Assembly (NCBI RefSeq): GCF_001894865.1
Contig: NZ_BCXA01000032.1
Coordinates: 1 to 64,000, forward strand
Reading direction: 5' to 3'
Origin: Rhodococcus maanshanensis NBRC 100610
GTDB lineage: Bacteria > Actinomycetota > Actinomycetes > Mycobacteriales > Mycobacteriaceae
DNA length: 64,000 nt
Of this stretch, positions 51,692 through 59,802 are shown piece after piece. The position numbers were made by a program, and so were the translations under genes. Under the pieces are notes generated by a model, which saw only the letters and a program-made list of their open reading frames with translations, made no database searches and was not told the origin of the DNA. Position 1 is the stretch's first letter. Each line of letters begins with the position of its first letter.

Positions 51692-53066
51692 TGTGAGCCG
51701 ACCGCCACGGAGGGGCGGGGGCGATGGAACCGGTCATCGACATCCGGTCAGAATCGTCCTCGCCCAGCCGCGGTGCGTCCTCGGCCACTCGAAGCTCGAC
51801 GCTGCGTCCAGACTGCAATAGTCGCGCCAGGCTCGTAGTCTTCCCGGAGTCGTGGTCCGTGACAGCGAGATCGGTCACGAAACCCGGCTGAAACTGGCCG
51901 GAGATCATTTCTGCGAATCCGTCGTGGATCGACGGAACTGTCAACATCGCCTGCATCGCGTCGCGGAGATCGGTCATGGCGGGATTCATCATTCGCGACT
52001 GGAGGACAGTGTTCCCGACCACGACCGCTGCGACGGCCGCGCGGCGTCGGGACCAGTCGTCGAGCGTGTTATCGGCCAGCTTCCCTTGCACGACCTTTGC
52101 CAGGCGCCAGCCGAGGGTGAACGAATCCTGCATCCCGGTGTTGAGGCCCTGGCCTCCCAGCGGGTAGTGGATGTGGGCGGCGTCGCCGATCAGGAGAAGC
52201 CTGCCATTGCGCATCGCGGAGCGATAGCGCCCGTAGTCGCTGAATCGGGTCAGGTGGGAAATCAAAGTCAGGTCAGGCGTTTCACCCAGGACCGCAGTCA
52301 TCGTGTCGAGGTACTCCGACTCAGTAGGGACTGATCTGTCGGCCGCAGGGCCGCGGAAATCCATCCCGATCACCCGTCCCTGGCCGATCGGATTCGGATT
52401 GTGCATGGTCCAGCCGTTCGCCGTGGGGTTCCACCCGGCCGGCGGACCGCCGAATCCGGCACGTGCGAGGCCGGCGATCGCGTTCATCGTCGCCGGGACC
52501 TCGACGGATGGAAATGTGCCAGCGGTCGCCACGAGGCTGCGCGCACCGTCGGCCCCCACGCAGTACTGCGCCGTCACTGTGCCAATGGATTTCGTGGCAC
52601 CACTACCGGATGAGAACTGCACCTGGACACGCCTATTGCCGTTGATCCCGCTGCAGACGACAGAGCGCGCGGTAACCCCACGACGGATATCTGCGCCGTG
52701 CTCGCGGGCGCGTAGCTCGAATGCCGCCTCGAGGGTCGCCTGCCCAATTCCTGCGATGGGCGCAGGCTCCTCGGCGGGCGCGCTCAATGTCAAACCGGAA
52801 ACGCCGGCGAACTGAAACCCGGTGCGCTGCACGGTGCCAGCAACCTGGGGGATCTGTTCTGGTTCGCATGAGGGGATGTAGCCACGGCGAGCGAGATGCG
52901 ACAGCGACCGCGCATGCACTGTTCCGGCCCGAGGACGTTCGTCGACCTCGGTCCGTGTCTCGAGCAAAAGCACCTCCACGTCCTGAAGAGCCAGCTCAGC
53001 GGCGAGCAGCATCCCTACCGGGCCACCTCCAACAATCACGACATCGACGCTGATCGGCGGCGTCAT
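51654..53066 (-). CDS. FAD-dependent aromatic-type monooxygenase (PHBH-like)
   Basis: 470 aa, ATG at 53066 with GGAG upstream. The N-terminal VIVGGGPVGMLLAAELAL (GxGxxG), a DG motif (YCVGADGARS) and the second FAD motif LLLIGDAAHIHYPLGGQGLN identify the class A flavin monooxygenases. The C-terminal thioredoxin-like extension is short. Such enzymes hydroxylate or do Baeyer-Villiger-type oxidation with NAD(P)H and O2. It is divergent from the MFS-P450 pair and convergent with AfsA-HAD, so it probably belongs to the same metabolite cluster. Confidence 0.9.
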   Translation of the reverse strand: MTPPISVDVVIVGGGPVGMLLAAELALQDVEVLLLETRTEVDERPRAGTVHARSLSHLARRGYIPSCEPEQIPQVAGTVQRTGFQFAGVSGLTLSAPAEEPAPIAGIGQATLEAAFELRAREHGADIRRGVTARSVVCSGINGNRRVQVQFSSGSGATKSIGTVTAQYCVGADGARSLVATAGTFPSVEVPATMNAIAGLARAGFGGPPAGWNPTANGWTMHNPNPIGQGRVIGMDFRGPAADRSVPTESEYLDTMTAVLGETPDLTLISHLTRFSDYGRYRSAMRNGRLLLIGDAAHIHYPLGGQGLNTGMQDSFTLGWRLAKVVQGKLADNTLDDWSRRRAAVAAVVVGNTVLQSRMMNPAMTDLRDAMQAMLTVPSIHDGFAEMISGQFQPGFVTDLAVTDHDSGKTTSLARLLQSGRSVELRVAEDAPRLGEDDSDRMSMTGSIAPAPPWRSAHITPDGYLAHSVC

Positions 53067-53100
53067 CGGAGCGACTCCAGTTGCAGGGGTTCAACAGACA

Positions 53101-53118
53101 TGATAGCTACTATAGTCC
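53101..53118. promoter_or_regulatory. Palindromic motifs between monooxygenase and MFS genes
   Basis: ATAG-CTA-CTAT and the overlapping ACTATAGT (53109-53116) lie between divergent starts. TATAGT can serve as a -10 for the plus-strand operon. The ACTATAGTC core also occurs in the MarR operator candidate at 16839-16850. Likely a shared control region for the two transcripts. Confidence 0.4.
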
Positions 53119-53134
53119 TCGAACCTACGAAGAA

Positions 53135-54457
53135 GTGAGAACCCTTGTGACTGCCACCTCGCAGGACTCCGTAACAATCTCGCCGCCACCGAGCCGGTGG
53201 ACGCTCCCGATCGTGCTCACCGCGCAGTTCGTCACTCCTATGGCGATCGCCGGTACCGCAATCGCCCTCCCAGAAATCTCCAGTGACCTTGGAGCCCAAC
53301 CGACCGCCCTGCAGTGGGTGGTCAACGGGTTCAATGTCGCGTTCGCCCTCGGGGTGCTGGCGTGGGGATCCCTGAGCGACCGCATCGGCTACCGCGTGAC
53401 ATTCACCCTCGGTGCGACACTGTTCGCCGTCGGCAGCGCTATCAGCGCAGCCGCACCGTCGCTCGCGATCCTCGACGGAGCTCGCCTCGTCGCCGGTATC
53501 GGCGCCGCCGCCATCCTCACCGGCGCAACCGCCATGCTTTCCAAGACCTTCGAAGGGGCCGTGCGGACTCAAGCGTTCGCGCTGTTCGGCACGATCAACG
53601 GCCTCGGTCTCGCCCTCGGCCCAACCATCTCCGGTCTCCTTGTCGCAGGTGTCGGGTGGCGCGGGGTCTTCCTCGTTCAGGCCGCAGTCCTCGCTCTCGC
53701 TGCTGTCGGCTCTCGGGCTCTCCCGAGCACGCGACCTGCTCCGGCCCCCGCAGGCGGGAAACGAGCGCCCATCCTCGACCTGACCCTCCTGCGTAACCGC
53801 GAGTTCCTCGCGATGTGCCTCGTGCCCGTGGCGGGCTCCATCGGCTTTGTCACCCTGCTGACCTATCTGCCGTCGGCATTCAGTGGCATCAAGTCCATGT
53901 CGCCCGGCGCCGCGGGTCTGACCATGTTGGCCATGACCATTCCCGTGCTCGTCGCCCCGACTGCGGTCGCCAAGCTCGTCAACACTGTCCGATCCGTCCA
54001 CGTCGGATCCGTCGTCTACGCGAGCCTCGCCGCGCTCATCCTGGGCAACATCGGAATGCTGCTCCTGTCCGAAAACCGTTCGATCGCCTGGGTCATCGTC
54101 CCAATGGTCCTGCTAGGGTTCGGTTTTGGCCTGCCCATCGGTCTCGTCGACGGCCACGCGCTCGCTGTCGTCCCCGCCGAACGCGCCGGCACCGCCGCCG
54201 GCCTACTGAACTTCTTCCGCATCGGCAGCGAAGCGATGTTCGTCGCCGGCTACGCATTCGTTCTGTCGACGGTTGTCGGTCAACAACTCACCGGCGCCGC
54301 CGCGGAAGACACCGCCGCGGGCCAGCCCGGTCACCCCGAGGTGTACCGCTGCGCCTTCGACACCACCGTCGTCGGCCTGATCAGCCTCCTCATCGCGATC
54401 ACTATCGCGATCCTTATCGTCCGCAGCAAGTCCGCACAGTCGACCAAGGAGGCCTGA
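53135..54457 (+). CDS. MFS transporter (12-TM, DHA type)
   Basis: About 440 aa; the GTG at 53135 or 53147 is the likely start, because the open frame to 53081 crosses the promoter region. Motif A is SLSDRIGYRVT after TM2, with ALQWVVNGFNVAFALG before it and the TM5 motif LALGPTISGLL. A 3' Cys-containing loop (VYRCAFD) precedes the last helix. It is followed by a P450 gene with a one-base overlap (TGATG), so the two form an operon: exporter plus tailoring oxidase. Confidence 0.88.
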   Translation: MRTLVTATSQDSVTISPPPSRWTLPIVLTAQFVTPMAIAGTAIALPEISSDLGAQPTALQWVVNGFNVAFALGVLAWGSLSDRIGYRVTFTLGATLFAVGSAISAAAPSLAILDGARLVAGIGAAAILTGATAMLSKTFEGAVRTQAFALFGTINGLGLALGPTISGLLVAGVGWRGVFLVQAAVLALAAVGSRALPSTRPAPAPAGGKRAPILDLTLLRNREFLAMCLVPVAGSIGFVTLLTYLPSAFSGIKSMSPGAAGLTMLAMTIPVLVAPTAVAKLVNTVRSVHVGSVVYASLAALILGNIGMLLLSENRSIAWVIVPMVLLGFGFGLPIGLVDGHALAVVPAERAGTAAGLLNFFRIGSEAMFVAGYAFVLSTVVGQQLTGAAAEDTAAGQPGHPEVYRCAFDTTVVGLISLLIAITIAILIVRSKSAQSTKEA

Positions 54458-55689
54458 TGTCCGCACCCGCCAGCCCGAGCCGTGTCCGGTTCGACGTTCG
54501 CTCGATACCCAACATCACCCCGCCGGGAATGATCACCACCCAAGCAGCCCTCTCACCAGGCGGGCTCCCGCAGATCACATTGCCCACCGGCCATACCGCA
54601 GTTCATCTGACCACCTACGCCGATGTGCACCAGGTGCTCACCGACACCTCGTTCATCCGACGCGAAACCAACGTCGATGACGGCCCGAGCTTCCTGCCGA
54701 CGATCATGCCCGAGGACATGCTCCTCAACCTCGATCAGCCAGATCACGGGCGGCTCAAGCGCTTCGTCGCCGCGGGCTACAGCGCAAACGCGATGACTGG
54801 CCTCGCGCCGACCGTACGTCGACTCGCTGACTCCGCCGTCGACAGCCTCAGCAGCACCCTCACTGCGGGCGCCGACGTCGACCTCATGAGCGAGGTCCTC
54901 GACCCCCTGACAATCAACGTCAACGCTTACTACCTGGGGATCCCCGCATCCGACATCCCCAAATTTCGGCACCTGTCCCGACAAATGCAGCTCGCCCACG
55001 ACACCGACGTGCCCCAGCTTCTCGAAGACTTCTGGGAGCTCTACCACTACATCGAAGACCTCGTCAGCGGCCAACGCGACCTCAGTAACGGGCTCATCAA
55101 GGATCTCCTCGCCGCCCGAGACACCGTCGAACCACCGGTCAGCGACGCCGAGTACGCCGCGACGCTGCTCGGCTCCCTGGTCGGAGGCGACCAGAACGTC
55201 CTGTCGGTTCTGTCGAAGATCATCTACACAGCCCTGGTGGAGCACAGCCTCTGGGACCTGATGGCGGACGACCGGAGGACGGTCCCCGACGTAGTCGAGG
55301 AACTGCTCCGTCTGCTCCCGCTCGGGCGGATCTCGACATTCCCCCGCATCGCATCGCGCGACATCGAACTTTCCAGTGGAACTGGAACCCTTCGAGCAGG
55401 CGAGATCGTTTACGCCGATGCGCACAAGGCGAACCGTGACCCCGAGGTCTTCCCGGAACCATGGGTTGTTGACACCGCCCGAACGGGAAAGCGGCACCTC
55501 CAGTTCGGCTACGGTATGCACCACTGCATGGGATCAGCCCTGGCCCGCATGGAGATCATCGAAGCGATAACCGTGCTGACAAACCGCCTGCCGAACCTTC
55601 GCCTCGCGGTGGACCCCGAAACCATCGCCTGGGACACCGGTGTGCTTGTGCACCGCCCCCTGAGCCTGCCTGTCGACTCCGCAATCTGA
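54457..55689 (+). CDS. Cytochrome P450 with atypical I-helix
   Basis: 410 aa, ATG at 54457 with AAGGAGG upstream. Heme-binding FGYGMHHCMGSALARME (Cys ligand) and ExxR (VVEELLRLLPLG) are intact. The I-helix reads LVGGDQNVLSV where most P450s have (A/G)Gx(D/E)T: the acid is Gln and the Thr is Asn by position, which affects the usual proton-relay pair. Redox partners are not encoded nearby. In the cluster with AfsA, HAD and a flavin monooxygenase it would hydroxylate or oxidise the product, as CYP enzymes do in avenolide-type signal synthesis. Confidence 0.9.
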   Translation: MSAPASPSRVRFDVRSIPNITPPGMITTQAALSPGGLPQITLPTGHTAVHLTTYADVHQVLTDTSFIRRETNVDDGPSFLPTIMPEDMLLNLDQPDHGRLKRFVAAGYSANAMTGLAPTVRRLADSAVDSLSSTLTAGADVDLMSEVLDPLTINVNAYYLGIPASDIPKFRHLSRQMQLAHDTDVPQLLEDFWELYHYIEDLVSGQRDLSNGLIKDLLAARDTVEPPVSDAEYAATLLGSLVGGDQNVLSVLSKIIYTALVEHSLWDLMADDRRTVPDVVEELLRLLPLGRISTFPRIASRDIELSSGTGTLRAGEIVYADAHKANRDPEVFPEPWVVDTARTGKRHLQFGYGMHHCMGSALARMEIIEAITVLTNRLPNLRLAVDPETIAWDTGVLVHRPLSLPVDSAI

Positions 55690-55778
55690 TCCCACGGGAG
55701 TGCAACCAGCCACATTTTCAGTAGGTACCATTTATTGCGGAGGTATTGCCGCGCCTCCGCGAAAGGAACACGGTTGAC

Positions 55779-56114
55779 ATGGCTGATCAGGACGGACACC
55801 CGGACCTCGACGAGTTCGATCTCTCGAAGATCCTGCACGCACTCTCAGACGAAAACCGGCGCAGCGTCATCGTCCAGCTTGCCGAACAACCCGACGACAC
55901 CGAGCAGTTCTGCAGCGTCTTCGGCATGCCCTGGGCCCAATCCACCCGCACCCACCACTTCAAGGTCCTCCGAACCGCGGGACTGGTCTGGCAACGCGAC
56001 GTCGGCAACGGCCGCATGACCCGACTACGCCGTGACGACCTCGAGAAGGCATTCCCCGGGCTCCTCGACCTGATCGTCGCTGCCGACCGCAAGGCACGCA
56101 TGGGCGCACAATGA
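55779..56114 (+). CDS. ArsR-type HTH regulator
   Basis: 111 aa from an ATG at 55779 (AAAGGA further upstream). A winged HTH of the ArsR fold: ILHALSDENRRSVIVQLAEQ, then WAQSTRTHHFKVLRTAGLV and the wing WQRDVGNGRMTRLRRDDL. It has no Cys metal motif at the usual positions apart from QFCSVFG. It lies 90 bp after the P450 gene on the same strand, probably as the last gene and local regulator of the cluster. Confidence 0.82.
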   Translation: MADQDGHPDLDEFDLSKILHALSDENRRSVIVQLAEQPDDTEQFCSVFGMPWAQSTRTHHFKVLRTAGLVWQRDVGNGRMTRLRRDDLEKAFPGLLDLIVAADRKARMGAQ

Positions 56115-56220
56115 TGTGCACTGTCCGTAGCGCGCACGCGTGGCCCAGCAGCCAGGCTGCACCTGCGCTCGCGGTGGTCGCAAGGCGTTGGAGAGCGCAG
56201 CCTTCGCCACCCGCATCGCG

Positions 56221-56590
56221 CTATCTGAGAGTTCGCTGAGTATCGAAGCGCGCCCCGCACGGGGTCGCCTACCGTCCTCCCCGCTGTCCTGGTCCTGCGT
56301 TGAGTTGGGATGGCACGTGGGCCTCGCAGTCGTGGAGAGCGGCGGGGCCCACACTCATAACCGATCGTCGCTGATGAGGTCGCCAGTCTCACTGGCTAGC
56401 AGCGTCGCGCACCCTGGTCTGCGGACCGCGCGCACGGCCGGGGACCAACCAGTGCCGTGCGCGCGGGCACTCAGCGAGCGGCCGCGAGGGGCCACCGACT
56501 GGTGCGATGACGTATGGGACGCCACCACCGGGGTGCCTCACCTACGCAGGGGGGTGAGTAGGTGTGACACTGAGTTACATCGTATTGCGG
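56221..56590 (-). repeat. RE2 structured repeat, full copy d (inverted)
   Basis: Reverse complement of the unit at 31844-32217. On the plus strand: CTGAGAGTTCGCTGAGTATCG, CCCCGCACGGGG, a hairpin GTGGGCCTCG / CGGCGGGGCCCAC (56317-56352), the stem CGCGCGCACGG / CCGTGCGCGCG, CACTCAGCGAGCGGCC and GTGTGACACTGAGT. Paired substitutions keep the stems intact. Confidence 0.75.
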
Positions 56591-56695
56591 TGACAGCCGT
56601 TACGGCCACCGCACCAAGCTCCGCACATGCTGCGTCTCGCGGCAGTCGGATCGATTCCTGCCCGGCTCCCCGCGACCGGCGGCACAATCGAAGTT

Positions 56696-56926
56696 GTGAG
56701 TGACGTCGGGGATCTCACCGCGGTCGTGACTGAGATCGAATCACGTCTGGCGAATGAACAGGTCGACGACCAGGACCGCGAATCCCTCCTACATGACCGG
56801 GACCGCGCGACCCTGTTTCTCGCCGCAGTGCGCTCCGGGCGCCGCGAGCTCATCCGTCAGGACCTGTACTTCGACCTCCTCGAGCGCTACCCGGCACAGG
56901 CCCAAGGTGGCAACGATGAATCCTGA
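56696..56926 (+). CDS. Small helical protein of unknown function
   Basis: 76 aa from a GTG at 56696. Charged helical protein (VVTEIESRLANEQVDDQDRE, LFLAAVRSGRRELIRQDLYF). It overlaps the next small gene by 11 bases, so the two are probably translated together. No known domain was recognised. Confidence 0.55.
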   Translation: MSDVGDLTAVVTEIESRLANEQVDDQDRESLLHDRDRATLFLAAVRSGRRELIRQDLYFDLLERYPAQAQGGNDES

Positions 56927-57146
56927 TCTGCCGCCGAGCGACGAACACCGCCATCTGGAGTTCGTGAGCGACCGCCTCCGACAAAAGCACCCCGATGTGA
57001 CCGGGGAAGTGATCTGCGAGACGGTCGATCGAGTGCACCACCGATTCGATGGCCGCGGGGTTCGCGACTTCGTACCCGTCCTCGTCGAGCGGAGGGCCGC
57101 GGAGGAGCTGGTGCGCCCCAACCAGATTCACCAGGTCCCAGGCTGA
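56916..57146 (+). CDS. Three-helix-bundle dimerisation-domain small protein
   Basis: 76 aa from an ATG at 56916. HRHLEFVSDRLRQKHP, then VICETVDRVHHRFDGRGVRD and FVPVLVERRAAEELV match the short three-helix-bundle proteins common in Mycobacteriales; their role is not established. Usually stand-alone; here it overlaps a second small helical gene, suggesting a small two-protein unit. Confidence 0.7.
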   Translation: MNPDLPPSDEHRHLEFVSDRLRQKHPDVTGEVICETVDRVHHRFDGRGVRDFVPVLVERRAAEELVRPNQIHQVPG

Positions 57147-57245
57147 ACTGTACCGCCTCTCCCGCCGCCTTCAGTGGCCCTGGCGTGAACCACGCTTCCC
57201 GCCGCGTCGCCCCGGGCACGCGGTGCGGGTCGGCTCGTGGACCTT

Positions 57246-57598
57246 GTTGCTGAGAATTTGCTGAGTATCGAAGCGCGCCCCGACCGGGGTCGCCTATCGT
57301 TCCGCCTCGCCGTTACCTCCCAAAGCTGCGGCAAAGGCCTCGCCGCTCCCTCGGGCGGCGAGGCCTTCTTATGCCGACCGTGAAGCGCATTTTCATCGGC
57401 CAACAACGGTGTGCTGCGTGGCCCGCGGGCCGCGCGCACGGTTGAAACCCGTTGCGCCGTGCGCGCGGTCACTCAGCGAGCGGCCACGAGTATGGAAGCG
57501 GCCACCCTGCTGGCGCGGTGACGCAATGGGGCGCCACCACCTGCGTCACACCTACGCAGGCGGTGGTAGGTGTGACACTGAGTCCAGTCTATTGCGGA
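57246..57598 (-). repeat. RE2 structured repeat, full copy e (inverted)
   Basis: Plus strand: CTGAGAATTTGCTGAGTATCG, CCCCGACCGGGG, hairpin GGCCTCGCCGC / GCGGCGAGGCC (57336-57365, followed by TTCTT), stem CGCGCGCACGG / CCGTGCGCGCG, CACTCAGCGAGCGGCC, and a hairpin GTCACACCTAC / GTAGGTGTGAC (about 57545-57575). Same unit as copies A and d. Confidence 0.78.
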
Positions 57599-57608
57599 CA
57601 GTGGGCGC

Positions 57609-58032
57609 CTACCAGAGCGACGACCAGCGATAGCGGCTTTCGCATACCTCGAACGCGCGCTGCGGGCTTGCGAAGCAGTGGAACCGCATGTCAGCGTCGG
57701 TGGCAGCGACCGCGCGCTTCACACAGCGCGGACCGACCACCAGGACCACGTCGATCCCCGCGCATCCAGCGCGGTAGTGCGCCTCGATGAGGGCTTCGAT
57801 CGCGCACACCGCCAGGAAGGTGACTCGGGACAGGTCGACGATGAGGCCGTGGTCGGCGGCGTCTACTCCCGGCGTCCAGGCGCTCGACGAGATCGGGCAA
57901 CGTGTCCGCGTCCACGTCCCCCGATACCTCGATGACGCCGATTGCGACGCTGGGTACACCTGCGGGTATTCGGCCAACTGCAAGGCCCTCCGACGTCGCC
58001 GGCGCGCGGGCGAGAATGGGTGAAATCGACAT
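57609..58032 (-). pseudogene. STAS-domain (anti-anti-sigma type) protein interrupted by a +1 frameshift
   Basis: Starts at the ATG at 58032 (AGGAG upstream) as MSISPILARAPATSEG, then SVAIGVIEVSGDVDADTLPDL. Near 57866 one extra base shifts the frame; the other frame continues DAADHGLIVDLSRVTFLAVC and AIEALIEAHYRAG, the second half of a STAS domain with the Asp-Leu-Ser phosphorylation region. The two halves make one normal ~135-residue domain. It is either a recent pseudogene or a sequencing error. STAS proteins act in partner-switching with anti-sigma kinases; none is visible nearby. Confidence 0.7.
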
Positions 58033-58225
58033 GACAGGACTCCTAATTTGGGCCTCTCAGTCGAAAAGGGCCACGCCCGAAGTGCAGGTGCCGATTGGTA
58101 CCGGCGATCACGCGAGAGGCGATCTGCGGGGCTGTGGACTCAACCAACTCCTGTCTACCACCTCTGCGGAATGCTGTATACGTCGAGATTCGGATCGCGG
58201 GAACTGTACTGTTCTTCAAGTGCGT

Positions 58226-58411
58226 ATGACGTTCACGGAGCGGCGGGGGTTGATCGCAGGTCTCGTCATGTCCGTCGTCCTTGGCGTCGTGTTAAGTGTT
58301 TCGGCTGGTAGCTGGACTAAAGGGCTTGCGACTCTGTTGATTTGCGTCGTCGGAACTTGCCTCGGGTTGCTGATCTCCCGGGCTAGGTCCAAGAACCGCC
58401 CACAGGCGTGA
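58226..58411 (+). CDS. Small two-helix membrane protein
   Basis: 61 aa from an ATG at 58226 (a GTG at 58220 is also possible). Two membrane helices (GLIAGLVMSVVLGVVLSVSA and GLATLLICVVGTCLGLLIS) with a basic C-terminus (RARSKNRPQA). No family assigned. It is alone between a STAS remnant and the double-hotdog gene. Confidence 0.5.
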   Translation: MTFTERRGLIAGLVMSVVLGVVLSVSAGSWTKGLATLLICVVGTCLGLLISRARSKNRPQA

Positions 58412-58456
58412 CCTGCGGCGGAGTCCCACAGGGCGTGTCCGCTGCCCGCGCACGCG

Positions 58457-58497
58457 ATTGACAACAGCAATTTGTCAATTCGGCGGTAAATTGCTGT
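58457..58497. promoter_or_regulatory. Nested inverted repeats upstream of the double-hotdog gene
   Basis: ATTGACA (58457-58463) pairs with TGTCAAT (58473-58479), and ACAGCAATT (58464-58472) pairs with AATTGCTGT (58489-58497), so two overlapping inverted repeats compete for the same central segment. It lies about 150 bases before the start at 58647. It could be an operator or a switchable leader structure. Confidence 0.5.
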
Positions 58498-58646
58498 TTA
58501 AGCGGTCCGGTTCAGTAACCCGGGATTTGTGTTTGACTTCCGCCGATTGGCGTGCGAGCCTCGATTCGGCGCGCGTTCCGTCATTTCAATCCCAATTCAG
58601 TTCTCCTGCTTAGCCCATGTTTGGTTACTGACCAGCGGAGGTTACC

Positions 58647-59540
58647 GTGGAAGATTTGAACAGCACTGTCGGGTTCTCGTCACTTTCAACGACTTTTGTT
58701 AATGAAGGTGTCGGTGCACTGCTGAATCGGATTTGCGTTCGGGCGCCATATTTTGCGCTACAAGACCTCGCTATCCCCTCTGGCGGCACGGTGACCTGCA
58801 ACTTCCCTACGGAAGTCGACCCAGGCGATGACGGGCCCATCACGATGGCTGAACTCGCCCGGCATTCGGCTATCGCGGGTTTGTGTGCCGTCGCGAGTTC
58901 GTTTGACGACGGCGGTCGACGCTACTACCTCGCGCGAACCGGAACCATGACGCCACTGAGCGACACAGAATACGGACCGGGGGCAATCATCTCGGCCAAA
59001 GCAACCGGCGCACTCACTTCCCAGCGAACCGCGCAAGCACAGTGTGCGGTGACAGTTGGTGGGGGCTCCGTGATTCGTGTGGATATCGGATACAGCGTCT
59101 TCACTGAGTCGGCGTTCGGCAAGATCTTTGGGTACCTCAGGCGTGACACGGAAGACGATCTGCTTTTCAACCCATACACGGCCCCGATGCCGATACACGA
59201 CGTGCGAGTCGAAACGCGTTCAGCGACAGCCTTTTCGAAGGTGACCCCCGAGCAGTGCATCGGCCACTTCTCCGGTTATCCAGCAATGCCGATCGCGTAC
59301 CTGTTGAGCGCGAAGTTCGAGCTCGGGGCGATCCTGGCCTCCGAAATTCTGGCTGGACGGAAGGTGATCCCGACATCATCCGAACTGATCGACGCGCGCG
59401 CGCTGATCCCGTCGAGCACTCGAGTGGATCTGTCCGCGGTTGTCGAACACGCTGCCGAAGACTCCTGCACGATCAATCTTTCGGCAACGGTTGCAGGAGA
59501 AGTTGCCGTGCTCGCACGCGCGAGCTACCGGTCCGCCTGA
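58647..59540 (+). CDS. Double-hotdog-fold protein (thioesterase/dehydratase-like)
   Basis: 297 aa from a GTG at 58647 with GGAGG upstream. The C-terminal half has CIGHFSGYPAMPIAYLL, close to the GHFPG.P.MPG signature of FabZ-type hotdog enzymes, and a following beta-rich region (SSTRVDLSAVVEHAAEDS). The N-terminal half is a second, diverged hotdog unit (PITMAELARHSAIAGLCAVA, RRYYLARTG). The usual catalytic His-Glu pair is only partly visible (His in GHFSGYP). Substrate is probably an acyl thioester. It has its own leader with nested inverted repeats and no clear operon partner. Confidence 0.65.
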   Translation: MEDLNSTVGFSSLSTTFVNEGVGALLNRICVRAPYFALQDLAIPSGGTVTCNFPTEVDPGDDGPITMAELARHSAIAGLCAVASSFDDGGRRYYLARTGTMTPLSDTEYGPGAIISAKATGALTSQRTAQAQCAVTVGGGSVIRVDIGYSVFTESAFGKIFGYLRRDTEDDLLFNPYTAPMPIHDVRVETRSATAFSKVTPEQCIGHFSGYPAMPIAYLLSAKFELGAILASEILAGRKVIPTSSELIDARALIPSSTRVDLSAVVEHAAEDSCTINLSATVAGEVAVLARASYRSA

Positions 59541-59686
59541 CCGGACAGGTCACCACTCCGATTGCGGTGGCTCTGGTGGCCGCGGGTGGTTCGTGCTCGG
59601 CCTTCCTGCTGTCTTCGTGTGGGCGCTGCTGGGCGCCCAGCAGCGAGTGTCGGCAGCGTGCGCGGGGTGGTCGAGTTGCAACGAAG

Positions 59687-59748
59687 ATTGACAGGACGCG
59701 CCTGTGCGCTCTGACCGTGGTCGGGCGTGTCGGACGCGTCCTGTCAAT
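59687..59748. repeat. 62-bp element with 14-bp perfect inverted repeats
   Basis: ATTGACAGGACGCG (59687-59700) and CGCGTCCTGTCAAT (59735-59748) are perfect inverted repeats separated by 34 bases. They could be a long hairpin/terminator for the double-hotdog gene or the ends of a miniature mobile element. No target duplication is obvious. Confidence 0.5.
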
Positions 59749-59802
59749 GTAGGTGTGTCACCGACCCCAGAGGCAGGTCTTCGCATCCATCAGGATGTGA
59801 AT

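Noticed and set aside
53063-54001. Minus-strand open frame opposite the MFS gene
   Set aside because: Gly/Asp/Glu-rich shadow of a membrane-protein frame; no ribosome-binding site or domain.
54553-55524. Minus-strand open frame opposite the P450 gene
   Set aside because: Shadow frame; the P450 heme and ExxR motifs on the plus strand are decisive.
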